From positions 1,473,001 to 1,537,000 of the forward strand of contig NZ_FLRH01000003.1 of the NCBI RefSeq assembly GCF_900089585.1: a DNA stretch of 64,000 bases. Reading direction: 5' to 3'. This DNA comes from Micromonospora sediminicola. Its GTDB lineage: Bacteria > Actinomycetota > Actinomycetes > Mycobacteriales > Micromonosporaceae. The stretch's first letter is position 1; every line of letters begins with the position of its first letter. Positions 1 through 8,039 of the stretch are shown here, in pieces. The notes under the pieces were generated by a model. That model searched no databases. It was not told where the DNA came from and worked only from the letters and a program-made list of their open reading frames with translations. The translations under genes were made by a program, and so were the position numbers.

Positions 1-1
1 G

Positions 2-478
2 CGGCTGACGGGCCTCGGCGCGACAGCCGTCGACATCGGCCAGGGTGACGTCCCGTGGACGGTCATGGCCGACCCGGAGGGCAACGAGTTCTGCGTGCTG
101 GAGCCGCGCGAGGTCTACCGGGACACCGGGCCGATCGCCGCGGTGGTGGTCGACTGCGCGGACCCGCGGGAGATGGCGCGGTTCTGGGGCGAGGCGACGG
201 ACTGGACCCGGCACGAGGTCACCGACCGGTACGCGTCACTGCGTTCCGCCGCCGGCGTCGGCCCCTACCTGGAGTTCGTCCGCAGCACCGACGCGAAGCC
301 CGGGTGGAACCGCGTCCACCTCGACGTCCGCCCCTATGCCGGGGACGACCTGGCGGCCGAGGTGGCCCGGTTGCGCACGCTCGGCGCCACCGCCATCGAC
401 CTGGGCGACCCCGAGATGCACTGGCGGGTCATGGCCGACCCCGAGGGCAACGAGTTCTGCGTCCTCACCCCGAGCTGA
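2..478 (+). CDS. VOC (glyoxalase-like) family protein, 5' truncated by window edge
   Basis: The frame is open from the first base, so the start lies upstream of the window. The visible 158 codons hold the end of one VOC domain and a complete second one. The internal duplication is direct: MADPEGNEFCVL occurs twice, at nt 65-100 and 431-466, each time preceded by a LGATA(V/I)D segment. Tandem VOC domains of this kind occur in actinobacterial glyoxalase/bleomycin-resistance-like proteins, which bind a metal or small ligand in a beta-alpha-beta fold. The substrate cannot be told from sequence. It converges on glpK, with a palindromic repeat between them. Confidence 0.8.
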   Translation, partial: RLTGLGATAVDIGQGDVPWTVMADPEGNEFCVLEPREVYRDTGPIAAVVVDCADPREMARFWGEATDWTRHEVTDRYASLRSAAGVGPYLEFVRSTDAKPGWNRVHLDVRPYAGDDLAAEVARLRTLGATAIDLGDPEMHWRVMADPEGNEFCVLTPS

Positions 479-502
479 GCCCTGCCCCCGCCCCGCCGCT
501 CA

Positions 503-571
503 CGATCTTGCACTTTCGGCCCGTGATCCGTCCGGAACGCCCCGGATGTCGGGGCAGCAAGTGCAAGATCG
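503..571. repeat. Intergenic palindromic repeat, family B
   Basis: Thirteen-base arms CGATCTTGCACTT (503-515) and AAGTGCAAGATCG (559-571) are perfectly complementary around a 43-nt centre. The element lies between the convergent VOC and glpK genes, so it could act as a bidirectional terminator. A diverged copy of the left arm is at 43780-43853. Confidence 0.6.
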
Positions 572-589
572 CGAAGGTCGGGGGAGGGG

Positions 590-2074
590 TCAGTCTTCCC
601 AGTTCAGGGTGCATTGGACGGCCTTGTGCCACTGGTGCAGCTCGCGGTCGCGGTGCGTCGGGTCCATGGCCGGCTCCCACTGGGCGTCGGAGCGCCACTT
701 GTCCCGCAGCGTGGGCAGGTCGGGCCAGAAGCCGACCGCCAGGCCGGCGGCGTACGCGGCGCCGAGGCAGGTCGTCTCGGTGATCCGGGACCGCACCACC
801 GGCACGTCGAGCACGTCGGCGAGGAACTGCATGAGCAGCGCGTTGCCGGTCATCCCGCCGTCCACCCGCAGCCGGCGCAGCGCCACGTCGGAGTCGGCGT
901 TCATCGCGTCGACCACCTCGCGGGTCTGGAAGGCGGACGCCTCCAGCACCGCGCGGGCCAGGTGCCCCTTGGTGATGTAGCCGGTCAGGCCGGCGATCAC
1001 GCCCCGGGCGTCGCTGCGCCAGTGCGGGGCGAACAGGCCGGAGAACGCCGGCACCACGTAGCAGCCGCCGTTGTCGTCGACGGTGCGGGCCAGCTCCTCG
1101 ACCTGTGGGGCGGTGGAGATCAGGCCGAGGTTGTCGCGCAGCCACTGCACCAGCGAGCCGGTGACCGCGATCGCGCCCTCCAGCGCGTACACGGCCGGCT
1201 GACCCTCGATCCGGTAGGCCACGGTGGTGAGCAGGCCGTGCCGCGACGGCACCGGGCTGGCGCCGGTGTTGAGCAGCAGGAAACTGCCGGTGCCGTAGGT
1301 GCACTTGGCCTCGCCGGGCTGGAAGCAGGTCTGTCCGAACAGCGCGGCCTGCTGGTCGCCGAGCGCGCTGGCCACCGGCACCCCGGCGAGGACTCCGTCG
1401 GCGGTGCCGTAGACCTCGGCCGAGCAGCGGATCTCGGGCAGCATCGCGGCCGGGATGCGGAGCGCGTCGAGCAGCTCCGGGGCCCAGTCGAGGGTCTCCA
1501 GGTCCATCAGCAGGGTGCGGCTGGCGTTGGTGACGTCGGTGACGTGCCGCCCGGTCAGCTTCCAGATGATCCAGCTGTCCATCGTGCCGAACAGCACCTC
1601 GCCCCGCTCGGCCCGCTCGCGCAGCCCGTCGACGTGGTCCAGCAGCCACCGCAGCTTCGGGCCGGCGAAGTAGGTCGCCAGGGTCAGCCCGGTGCGGGCG
1701 CGCAGTCGCTCCTCGTCGTACGCCTCGGCCAGCTCGCGCAGCAGCGGGCCGGTGCGGGTGTCCTGCCAGACGATCGCGTTGGCCACCGGCCGACCGGTGG
1801 CCCGGTCCCAGACCACTGTGGTCTCGCGCTGGTTGGTGATGCCCACCGCGGCCAGCTGCTCCGGACCGATGTCGGCGCTCGCCAGCGCCTCGCGCACCAC
1901 GTGCTCGACGCATGCCCAGATCTCGTCCGCGTCGTGCTCGACCCAGCCGGGCCGCGGGAAGATCTGCCGGTGTTCGCGTTGGGCCACCGCGACGATCTCG
2001 CCGTCGGCGTCGAAGACGATGCACCGCGAGGAGGTGGTGCCCTGGTCGATGGCGGCGACGAACTCTCCGGTCAC
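590..2074 (-). CDS. glpK: Glycerol kinase
   Basis: ATP-dependent phosphorylation of glycerol to glycerol 3-phosphate, in the cytoplasm (FGGY family). The 494-residue length is typical. The N-terminus carries the phosphate-binding motif [10 protein letters not shown], and family blocks such as [27 protein letters not shown] and [11 protein letters not shown] follow. I chose GTG at 2074 rather than an upstream in-frame start at 2134 because the protein then begins six residues before the conserved strand, and a TACGGT hexamer lies 6 nt upstream, a leaderless arrangement seen often in this window. It is divergent from the PRPP-synthetase-like gene; no glpF or glpD is adjacent. Confidence 0.95.
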   Translation of the reverse strand: MTGEFVAAIDQGTTSSRCIVFDADGEIVAVAQREHRQIFPRPGWVEHDADEIWACVEHVVREALASADIGPEQLAAVGITNQRETTVVWDRATGRPVANAIVWQDTRTGPLLRELAEAYDEERLRARTGLTLATYFAGPKLRWLLDHVDGLRERAERGEVLFGTMDSWIIWKLTGRHVTDVTNASRTLLMDLETLDWAPELLDALRIPAAMLPEIRCSAEVYGTADGVLAGVPVASALGDQQAALFGQTCFQPGEAKCTYGTGSFLLLNTGASPVPSRHGLLTTVAYRIEGQPAVYALEGAIAVTGSLVQWLRDNLGLISTAPQVEELARTVDDNGGCYVVPAFSGLFAPHWRSDARGVIAGLTGYITKGHLARAVLEASAFQTREVVDAMNADSDVALRRLRVDGGMTGNALLMQFLADVLDVPVVRSRITETTCLGAAYAAGLAVGFWPDLPTLRDKWRSDAQWEPAMDPTHRDRELHQWHKAVQCTLNWED

Positions 2075-2080
2075 CGCAGC

Positions 2081-2086
2081 ACCGTA
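2081..2086 (-). promoter_or_regulatory. Candidate leaderless -10 element for glpK
   Basis: TACGGT on the minus strand, 6 nt before the GTG at 2074. No Shine-Dalgarno sequence lies between them. Confidence 0.45.
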
Positions 2087-2125
2087 CCCGCCGGGAGCGT
2101 CCACCGTCTCCCCTCGATCGACCCG

Positions 2126-2131
2126 TACGAT
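2126..2131 (+). promoter_or_regulatory. Candidate leaderless -10 element for the PRPP-synthetase-like gene
   Basis: TACGAT on the plus strand, 8 nt before GTG 2140. With the glpK element it forms a compact divergent promoter region of about 65 bp. Confidence 0.4.
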
Positions 2132-2139
2132 CACCAGAC

Positions 2140-3078
2140 GTGCGTGACATTGCCGTGTTCAGCGGGACCGCCCACCCGGACCTCGCCGCCGAGATCTGTG
2201 CCCACCTCGACGTTCCGCTGCACCCGGTGCGGGTGTCCCGGTTCGCCAACGACTGCCTCGAGGTGCAGTTGCAGGCCAACTGCCGGGAGCGCGACGTCTT
2301 CCTCATCCAGCCACTGGTGCCGCCGGTGCAGGAGCACCTGGTCGAGCTGCTGCTCATGATCGACGCCGCCCGGGGCGCGTCGGCCGGCCGGATCACCGTG
2401 GTGCTGCCGCACTACGCGTACGCCCGGTCGGACAAGAAGGACGCCCCGCGCATCTCCATCGGCGGGCGGCTCGTGGCCGACCTGCTCACCTCGGCCGGGG
2501 CGCACCGGGTGCTGGCCATGACGCTGCACTCGCCCCAGGTGCACGGTTTCTTCAGCGTCCCGGTGGACCACCTGCACGCGCTGCGCGAGCTGGCCGCCCA
2601 CTTCAAGGGGTACGACCTGAGCAACGCGGTGGTCGTCTCGCCCGACCTCGGCAACGCCAAGGAGGCCGCCGCGTTCGCCCGGATGCTGGGCACCCCGGTC
2701 GCGGCCGGCGCCAAGCAGCGCTTCAGCGACGACCGGGTGCAGATCAGCACGATCATCGGTGACGTGGCGGACCGGGACGTGATCGTGCTCGACGACGAGA
2801 TCGCCAAGGGCAGCACGGTGATCGAGTTGATCTCGCACCTGCGCGAGCGGCAGGTCCGGTCGATCCGGCTGGCCTGCACGCACGGTCTGTTCTCCAGCGG
2901 GGCGCTGGAGCGGCTGAGCGCCCAGGACGGTGTGCTGGAGATCGTCTGCACCAACACGGTGCCGATCCCCGTGGAGAAGCGGGTGCCGAAGCTGGAGGTG
3001 CTCTCCGTGGCGCCGGCCCTGGCCGAGGCGATGCGTCGGATCCACAACGGCGAGTCGGTGAGCGCCCTCTTCGGCTGA
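2140..3078 (+). CDS. Ribose-phosphate pyrophosphokinase-like protein (PRPP synthetase family)
   Basis: 312 residues with two phosphoribosyltransferase-type domains. Family landmarks are present but altered: SGTAHPDLA where most Prs have SxANxxLA, FANDC at the ATP-loop position, [12 protein letters not shown] in the catalytic flexible-loop region, and [12 protein letters not shown] for the ribose-5-phosphate/PRPP loop (usually VDDxIDTGGT). It probably makes PRPP from ribose 5-phosphate and ATP, or is a specialised paralogue; the canonical prs is not in this window. The GTG at 2140 is chosen because homology starts there (DIAVFSGT) and a TACGAT hexamer precedes it. Confidence 0.8.
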   Translation: MRDIAVFSGTAHPDLAAEICAHLDVPLHPVRVSRFANDCLEVQLQANCRERDVFLIQPLVPPVQEHLVELLLMIDAARGASAGRITVVLPHYAYARSDKKDAPRISIGGRLVADLLTSAGAHRVLAMTLHSPQVHGFFSVPVDHLHALRELAAHFKGYDLSNAVVVSPDLGNAKEAAAFARMLGTPVAAGAKQRFSDDRVQISTIIGDVADRDVIVLDDEIAKGSTVIELISHLRERQVRSIRLACTHGLFSSGALERLSAQDGVLEIVCTNTVPIPVEKRVPKLEVLSVAPALAEAMRRIHNGESVSALFG

Positions 3079-3098
3079 GCGGGCGGCCCGGTGGCCGG

Positions 3099-3566
3099 TC
3101 AGCCGTCCAGCGGATGGTCGGCGGGCCGCCGGGCGCCCAGGGCCGCGGTGATCCGGACGACGGTGCCGGCGTCGCCGGTCTCCACCTCCATCGAGTCACT
3201 CAGCTCCCGGGCCAGCCAGAGCCCCCAACCGCCGGCGGTGTCCGGCGCCGGCCGGTCGCGGTCGCGCAAGCGTCGCTCGCTGATCCCCTGGCCGTGGTCG
3301 GCCACCTCGCAGACCAGGTCGCCGCCCCGGCGCCAGAGCCGCAGCCGGCCCTGCCCGCCGCCGTGCCGAACCGCGTTGGTGATCAGCTCGTTGACCGCCA
3401 GCACGAAGTCGTCGAGTCGCTGGCCGGCCAGCCCCGTCGCGTGCGCGCAGGAGGTGACCGAGTGCCGAAGCTCGGTCACCTGGGCCTGGTCGAAGGCCTC
3501 GGCGATGAGGAGGGAAGGTTCGATGGGCACAACCGTACGCTGTGCGGGGGATTCTCCGTCCGTCAT
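3099..3566 (-). CDS. ATP-binding protein, RsbW/anti-sigma-factor-like (HATPase_c_2)
   Basis: 155 residues forming a single GHKL ATPase domain. The N-box is VNELITNAVRHGG, the G1 box DHGQGIS, and the G2 region GGWGLWLARELSD. There is no histidine-phosphotransfer domain, so it is not a complete sensor kinase. Stand-alone domains like this are common in actinobacteria and act as serine kinases on STAS anti-anti-sigma partners or bind sigma factors. No partner is adjacent. It is divergent from the sensor kinase at 3682. Confidence 0.8.
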   Translation of the reverse strand: MTDGESPAQRTVVPIEPSLLIAEAFDQAQVTELRHSVTSCAHATGLAGQRLDDFVLAVNELITNAVRHGGGQGRLRLWRRGGDLVCEVADHGQGISERRLRDRDRPAPDTAGGWGLWLARELSDSMEVETGDAGTVVRITAALGARRPADHPLDG

Positions 3567-3668
3567 GACCCCGTCCCAGCGCTGCTTCTCGACGACTTTC
3601 GCGGCATTTCCACCGTACGTCAGGGTTTATCGGCCCGCACCAGGCGGCCCGCCGGTGACGGGCTGTGG

Positions 3669-3674
3669 CATGGT
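3669..3674 (+). promoter_or_regulatory. Candidate leaderless -10 element for the MacS-type kinase
   Basis: CATGGT lies 7 nt before ATG 3682, matching the spacing seen at other genes here but with C at the first position. Weak on its own. Confidence 0.25.
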
Positions 3675-3681
3675 GACGCCC

Positions 3682-4803
3682 ATGCCGTCGTCCTCCGGCC
3701 TGGAAGGCCCGTTCTGGCGGTCCATCGCGGTGTTCCGCTTCGCCTCGCTGGCGTACGTCGGCCTGCTCGTGCTGCGCGACGCCACCCGGTACGCGCACCC
3801 GGTCGCCGCGGGCGCCGTCCTGCTGGCGATGCTGGCCTGGACCGGTGTCACGGCGGCCGGCTACGGACGCCCGGGCGGACGGCGCTGGCCGCTGCTCCTG
3901 GCCGACCTCGGCGTGGTGCTCGCGATCATCCTGGCCACGCCCTGGGTGGTGGGCCGCGCGGCGCTCGCCGCCGGCGTGCCCACGCTGACCGTCGCCTGGC
4001 TGGCCGGGCCGGTGCTGGCCTGGGCGGTCTCCGGCGGTCGGCGGCGCGGCGCGGTGGCCGCGCTGGTGCTCGGCGGCGCCGACCTGGCCACTCGGGACCG
4101 GATCAGCCCGTCCGCGCTGACCGGCGCGATCCTGATGCTGCTGGCCGGCGTCGTGGTCGGGCACGTGGCCCGGCTGGCCGTCGAGGCGGAGGCCCGGTTG
4201 CAGCGGGCGGTGGAGCTGGAGGCGGCGACCCGCGAGCGGGAACGGCTGGCCCGGGACATTCACGACTCGGTGCTCCAGGTGCTCGCGCTGGTCCGGCGGC
4301 GCGGCGCGGACCTGGACGGCGAGGCGGCGGAGCTGGCCCGGCTGGCCGGTGAGCAGGAGGCCGCGTTGCGGGCGCTGATCGGCCGGGCGGGCGTCGCGCC
4401 GGACCGGGACACCGACGAGCGGGACCTGCGGGACCTGCTCGACCGGTACGCCTCGGCCACGGTCCAGGTGGCCGCCCCGGCGACCCCGGTGCCGCTGCCG
4501 GCGCGGACGGCCGGGGAACTGGCCGCGGCGGTCGGCGCGGCGCTGGACAACGTGGCCCGGCACGCCGGCGGGCGGGCCTGGGTGCTGATCGAGGACGAGG
4601 AGGAGACGGTGACCGTCTCGGTACGCGACGAGGGGCCGGGCATTCCGGAGGGGCGGCTGGCGGAGGCCGCCACGCAGGGGCGCCTCGGGGTGGCCCAGTC
4701 CATCCGGGGCCGGGTGGTCGATCTGGGCGGTGAGGTGCGGATCGTCTCCACGCCGGGCGCCGGGACCGAGTTCGAGCTGATCGTGCCGAGGAGCCGGCGG
4801 TGA
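3682..4803 (+). CDS. Sensor histidine kinase, NarL-type partner, MacS-like
   Basis: Membrane sensor of a two-component system, 373 residues. The N-terminal ~150 residues hold about five hydrophobic segments and resemble the MacS/DUF5931 sensor module. Then comes a short HisKA_3 block with the phospho-acceptor motif RDIHDSVLQVL, followed by an ATPase domain (ALDNVARHAGG N-box, DEGPGIPEG G1, LGVAQSIRGR, GTEFEL end). ATG 3682 is preferred over ATG 3670 and GTG 3673 because of the upstream CATGGT spacing; no start has a good ribosome site. The regulator gene overlaps its stop by 4 nt, so the pair is translationally coupled. Confidence 0.88.
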   Translation: MPSSSGLEGPFWRSIAVFRFASLAYVGLLVLRDATRYAHPVAAGAVLLAMLAWTGVTAAGYGRPGGRRWPLLLADLGVVLAIILATPWVVGRAALAAGVPTLTVAWLAGPVLAWAVSGGRRRGAVAALVLGGADLATRDRISPSALTGAILMLLAGVVVGHVARLAVEAEARLQRAVELEAATRERERLARDIHDSVLQVLALVRRRGADLDGEAAELARLAGEQEAALRALIGRAGVAPDRDTDERDLRDLLDRYASATVQVAAPATPVPLPARTAGELAAAVGAALDNVARHAGGRAWVLIEDEEETVTVSVRDEGPGIPEGRLAEAATQGRLGVAQSIRGRVVDLGGEVRIVSTPGAGTEFELIVPRSRR

Positions 4804-5447
4804 GCATCCGGGTGATGGTGGTCGACGACCACCCGATGTGGCGGGAAGGGGTGGCCCGCGACCTCACCGAGGCCGGCCACCAGGTGGTGGCGACCAGCGG
4901 TGAGGGACGGCAGGCGGTCCGGGTGGCCGCGGCGGCCCGGCCCGACCTGGTCGTGCTCGACCTGCAACTGCCGGACGTCTCCGGTGTGGAGGTGATCCAC
5001 GGGCTGCGCGCCGCCCTGCCCGACGTGCGGGTGCTCATGCTGTCGGCCAGCGGCGAGCCGCAGAGCGTGCTGGACGCGGTCAAGGCCGGGGCCACCGGCT
5101 ACCTGGTGAAGTCGGCCGCCCCGGCCGAGTTCCTCGACGCGGTGCGCCGCACAGCGGCCGGCGAGCCGGTGTTCACGCCCGGCCTGGCCGGGCTGGTGCT
5201 GGGGGAGTACCGGCGGCTCGCGGCCGCGCCGCCGACCCCGCACGACGACGCACCCCGGCTCACCGAACGGGAGACCGAGGTGCTGCGTCTGGTCGCCAAG
5301 GGGCTGTCCTACAAGCAGATCGCCGAGCGGCTCGGGGTGTCCCACCGGACGGTGCAGAACCACGTGCAGAACACCCTGGGCAAGCTCCAGCTGCACAACC
5401 GGGTCGAGCTGACCCGGTACGCCATCGAGCGGGGCCTGGACGGCTGA
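4800..5447 (+). CDS. Response regulator, NarL/LuxR family
   Basis: 215 residues: an N-terminal receiver (acidic pair D9/D10, phospho-acceptor D54 in VLDLQLPD, conserved K104) and a C-terminal LuxR helix-turn-helix (LTERETEVLRLVAKGLSYKQ then RLGVSHRTVQNHV). The GTG start overlaps the kinase stop as GTGA, so it is the cognate partner of the kinase at 3682. Targets are unknown; MacRS in Streptomyces controls membrane and cell-surface proteins, and extending that here is inference. Confidence 0.92.
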   Translation: MSIRVMVVDDHPMWREGVARDLTEAGHQVVATSGEGRQAVRVAAAARPDLVVLDLQLPDVSGVEVIHGLRAALPDVRVLMLSASGEPQSVLDAVKAGATGYLVKSAAPAEFLDAVRRTAAGEPVFTPGLAGLVLGEYRRLAAAPPTPHDDAPRLTERETEVLRLVAKGLSYKQIAERLGVSHRTVQNHVQNTLGKLQLHNRVELTRYAIERGLDG

Positions 5448-5451
5448 GAGC

Positions 5452-6024
5452 TCAGCGCGCCTCGGGCGGCCGGGTCTCGTGGATCGCCAGCTCCTCCGCG
5501 GTGGCGCCGCCGCCGGCCGCGCCGGCGTCGTAGGCGACGTTGTCGGTCTCCTGGTCGGTGCGCGCGCCCTCGTCCGGCTCGACCAGCCGGCCCACCTGGT
5601 GGTCGGCGACGGTGCCGAGCTGGCCGTGGTCGTAGATCGAGACCGGGGAGTTCGGGTCGGAGACCGGCCCCGGGTCGATCACGTCCGCGTCGAGCTGGGC
5701 CTGCGCCGCGGCCTCCTCGCTGTCCGCCTCGGCGGCGATGTCCGGGTCGACCGGGCCGGCGAGCGGGTCGTCGGCGGGCCGCTCGTACTGCTCGCGGTCG
5801 AGCTTGTAGTCCAGCGACTCGCCGTCGAGCTGCTCCTCCGCCGTGGTGCCGAACCGGTCCACCGCGACCGGCGTGCGGTCACCCGGGATCTGGGCCGGCT
5901 CGGGACCGTCCGCCTCGCGCCCGGTCAGGACGTCGTCGTTGGCGGTCGAGTCGTCGTCGGCGGTGTCGGGCAGGCCCTCCGCCTCGGGGTCGGACACGGG
6001 GGTGGGGTACTCGTCGTCGCGCAT
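5452..6024 (-). CDS. DUF5709 family acidic protein
   Basis: 190 residues, strongly acidic, no membrane segment or signal peptide. It has the DUF5709 pattern: a TTAEEQLDGESLD block in the middle and a GRLVEPDEGARTD...VAYDAGAAGGG block near the C-terminus, ending TAEELAIHE. The function is unknown; family members are actinobacterial and several look stress-induced. A GGTTA-N16-GGGTAG element reminiscent of SigB/SigF promoters lies just before the start. The gene converges on the response regulator with a 4-nt gap. Confidence 0.8.
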   Translation of the reverse strand: MRDDEYPTPVSDPEAEGLPDTADDDSTANDDVLTGREADGPEPAQIPGDRTPVAVDRFGTTAEEQLDGESLDYKLDREQYERPADDPLAGPVDPDIAAEADSEEAAAQAQLDADVIDPGPVSDPNSPVSIYDHGQLGTVADHQVGRLVEPDEGARTDQETDNVAYDAGAAGGGATAEELAIHETRPPEAR

Positions 6025-6033
6025 GGGGGTGAA

Positions 6034-6060
6034 CTACCCACTGCGTTGACCGCATTAACC
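6034..6060 (-). promoter_or_regulatory. SigB/SigF-like promoter for the DUF5709 gene
   Basis: On the minus strand, GGTTA (6060-6056), a 16-nt spacer, then GGGTAG (6039-6034), 10 nt before the ATG at 6024. This is close to the actinobacterial general-stress consensus GTTT-N14-17-GGGTAY. Confidence 0.4.
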
Positions 6061-6105
6061 GCGACCGAGCGGGTGGATCGGGAGCAAGAGGGCGAAAACC
6101 CCGCC

Positions 6106-6804
6106 TCAGTTGCGGAAGGCCGCCTCGTCCTCGGCGTGGAGCACGCACCACACCACCTTGCCGTCGGGCAGCGGGGTGCTGCCCCAGCGCCGGGCCACCA
6201 CGTCGATGAGCAGCAGCCCCCGGCCGCCCACCGAGTCGACCGGGGCCGGCCCCGCGTACGTCGGACGCCCGGGGGCGTGGTCCCGTACCGCCACGTGCAG
6301 GGCGCCGCCCCGGGGCGCCAGCCGGAGGGTCATCGGCGTCGCCGCGTGCGCCACCACGTTGTTGACCATCTCGGTGACCGCGATGCAGGCCGGCTCGGCC
6401 AGCTCCGGCAGTCCCCAGCGGGCACAGCCGTCGGTGACCAGCGCGCGGGCCTCGCGCGCGGCCTCCACCACCGGGAGCAGCTCGACGTCGAGCAGCTCGG
6501 GCGGCGCGTCCGCCGGTCGGGGGACCGGCCGGTCGCCGGAAACGAACAGCAGGTCGGTGGCGGGCCAGTCGGCGACCGCGCGGCCGACCTCGTCGAGCGC
6601 CTCGCGCGCCTGCGGGTCGGGGATCCGGACCCCGGACAGGTCGACCACCATCGGCCCCGGCCGGGCCCAGAGCCGGCCGAGCAGCGCGCCCCGCACGGCG
6701 TCGACCCCGGCCCGGTCGAGCACACCGGTCAGCCGGACCGTCGCGGAGGATTCGGCGGTCTCGACCAGGCAACGTGCGTCCGTCGGCATGATCGTCCCAT
6801 TGTG
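6106..6804 (-). CDS. STAS-HATPase fusion regulator (anti-sigma/anti-anti-sigma type)
   Basis: Two domains in one chain: an N-terminal STAS-like domain (CLVETAESSATVRLTGVLD to about residue 95) and a C-terminal RsbW-type ATPase (VTEMVNNVVAHAA N-box, VRDHAPGRP, GGRGLLLIDVVA). At the usual phospho-serine site of STAS domains (D-S-S-G) it has DPQA, so regulation by serine phosphorylation there looks lost. GTG 6804 is chosen because GGGGGAGG lies 5 nt upstream; ATG 6849, overlapping the SDR stop as ATGA, is the alternative. Likely regulates a sigma factor; the target is not visible. Confidence 0.75.
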   Translation of the reverse strand, partial: HNGTIMPTDARCLVETAESSATVRLTGVLDRAGVDAVRGALLGRLWARPGPMVVDLSGVRIPDPQAREALDEVGRAVADWPATDLLFVSGDRPVPRPADAPPELLDVELLPVVEAAREARALVTDGCARWGLPELAEPACIAVTEMVNNVVAHAATPMTLRLAPRGGALHVAVRDHAPGRPTYAGPAPVDSVGGRGLLLIDVVARRWGSTPLPDGKVVWCVLHAEDEAAFRN

Positions 6805-6845
6805 CACGTCGGCCTCCCCCCGCGCATCGGTCCGGTCGACGGGAC

Positions 6846-7847
6846 TCATGAGCGACCGGCCCGGGACCGTCGGCCGATCGCCGCGACGGTGCCGACCGCC
6901 GTGCCGGCCGCCGCCAGCCCGAACGCCGCGGTCAGCCGCAGGAGTTGGCCGCGCCGACCCGACCAGCCGTCGGTCCGCTCGGCCGCCGCGTCGGGGGTGA
7001 ACACGTTGCCGGTGGCGTCCAGGCGTACGCCGGGACCGAACTGGGTGCGCGCGGTGTACCAGCCGAGCACCCGCTCGGCCACCGCCGGGGCGAGCCGCCA
7101 CTGGAGCCCGATCAGCCGGGCCGCGCCCCCCGCGTACGCCTCCCGGCGGGGACGGCGCAGCAGCCGGACGATCGTCTCCGCCACCATCTCCGGCGGGTAG
7201 ACCGGCGGCGGCGGGGTCAGCTCCCGGCCGGTGTGGTTCGCCGCGTGCCGGAAGAACGGCGTGTCGATGGTGGCCGGCAGCACGGTGCAGATCGAGATGG
7301 CGCCCCGGCCGGTCACCCGCAGCTCCTGCCGGACCGTGTCGGCCAGTCCCCGGATGGCGTGCTTGGCGGCGTTGTACGCCGACTGGTACGGCATGGCCAC
7401 CTCGGCCAGCACGGACGCGTTGTTGACCAGCACGCCGCCCCCGGCCGCCCCGAGCCAGGGCAGCGCGGCCCGCATCCCGTGCACGGTGCCGAGCAGGTTC
7501 ACCTCGACCACCCGGCGGAACTCGGCCACCGGGATCTCGTCGAACAGCCCTACCGTGCCGACGGCCGCGTTGTTGACCCAGGCGTCGATCCGGCCGAACT
7601 CGGCCGCCGCGCGCGCCGCCAGCCGCTCCACCGCATCCGGATCGGTCACGTCCGTGGGCACCACCAGCGCGCGCCCGCCCAGCTCCCGGCAGTGCGCGGC
7701 AACCCGCTCCAACGCCGCCTCGGTCCGGGCGGCCAGCACCACGGCGGCGCCACGACGGGCCAGCGCGTAGGCGGTGGCCGCGCCTATCCCGCTGGAGGCG
7801 CCGGTGATGACGACGGTGGCGTCGGCGAGGGTGCGGGTGAGCGGCAT
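6846..7847 (-). CDS. Short-chain dehydrogenase/reductase
   Basis: 333 residues. The classical SDR core has GASSGIGAATA for NAD(P) binding, NNAAVGT, NNASVLAEV, and the catalytic YNAAK. An extra C-terminal ~80 residues (after VYPPEMVAE) is typical of the actinobacterial SDRs that end in a short hydrophobic stretch, here GQLLRLTAAFGLAAAGTAVG, which may anchor the protein to the membrane. The substrate is unknown. The ATG at 7847 begins four residues before the conserved ATVVITGASS strand. It lies upstream of the STAS-ATPase gene on the same strand. Confidence 0.85.
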   Translation of the reverse strand: MPLTRTLADATVVITGASSGIGAATAYALARRGAAVVLAARTEAALERVAAHCRELGGRALVVPTDVTDPDAVERLAARAAAEFGRIDAWVNNAAVGTVGLFDEIPVAEFRRVVEVNLLGTVHGMRAALPWLGAAGGGVLVNNASVLAEVAMPYQSAYNAAKHAIRGLADTVRQELRVTGRGAISICTVLPATIDTPFFRHAANHTGRELTPPPPVYPPEMVAETIVRLLRRPRREAYAGGAARLIGLQWRLAPAVAERVLGWYTARTQFGPGVRLDATGNVFTPDAAAERTDGWSGRRGQLLRLTAAFGLAAAGTAVGTVAAIGRRSRAGRS

Positions 7848-7960
7848 CCTTCGCCGGTACCCCCGCGCCGGCCGGTCATGCCGCCCGGGTCGGCCTGATC
7901 GGGACCGGTCGGCACGGTGTCCCGCCCGCGCGACGCTCCGTCGCCACCGGCGATCTGCCA

Positions 7961-7986
7961 GGTTTGGGCGCACCGGACCCGGGTTA
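7961..7986 (+). promoter_or_regulatory. SigB/SigF-like promoter ahead of a glycosyltransferase
   Basis: GGTTT (7961-7965), 15-nt spacer, GGGTTA (7981-7986), 54 nt before the ATG at 8040. It matches the general-stress sigma pattern GTTT-N15-GGGTAY at all but one or two positions. Confidence 0.4.
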
Positions 7987-8039
7987 ATGGGACGCTCTGA
8001 CCGGGAGACCCCGCTCGCGAGAACGCATGGAGGTGCACC

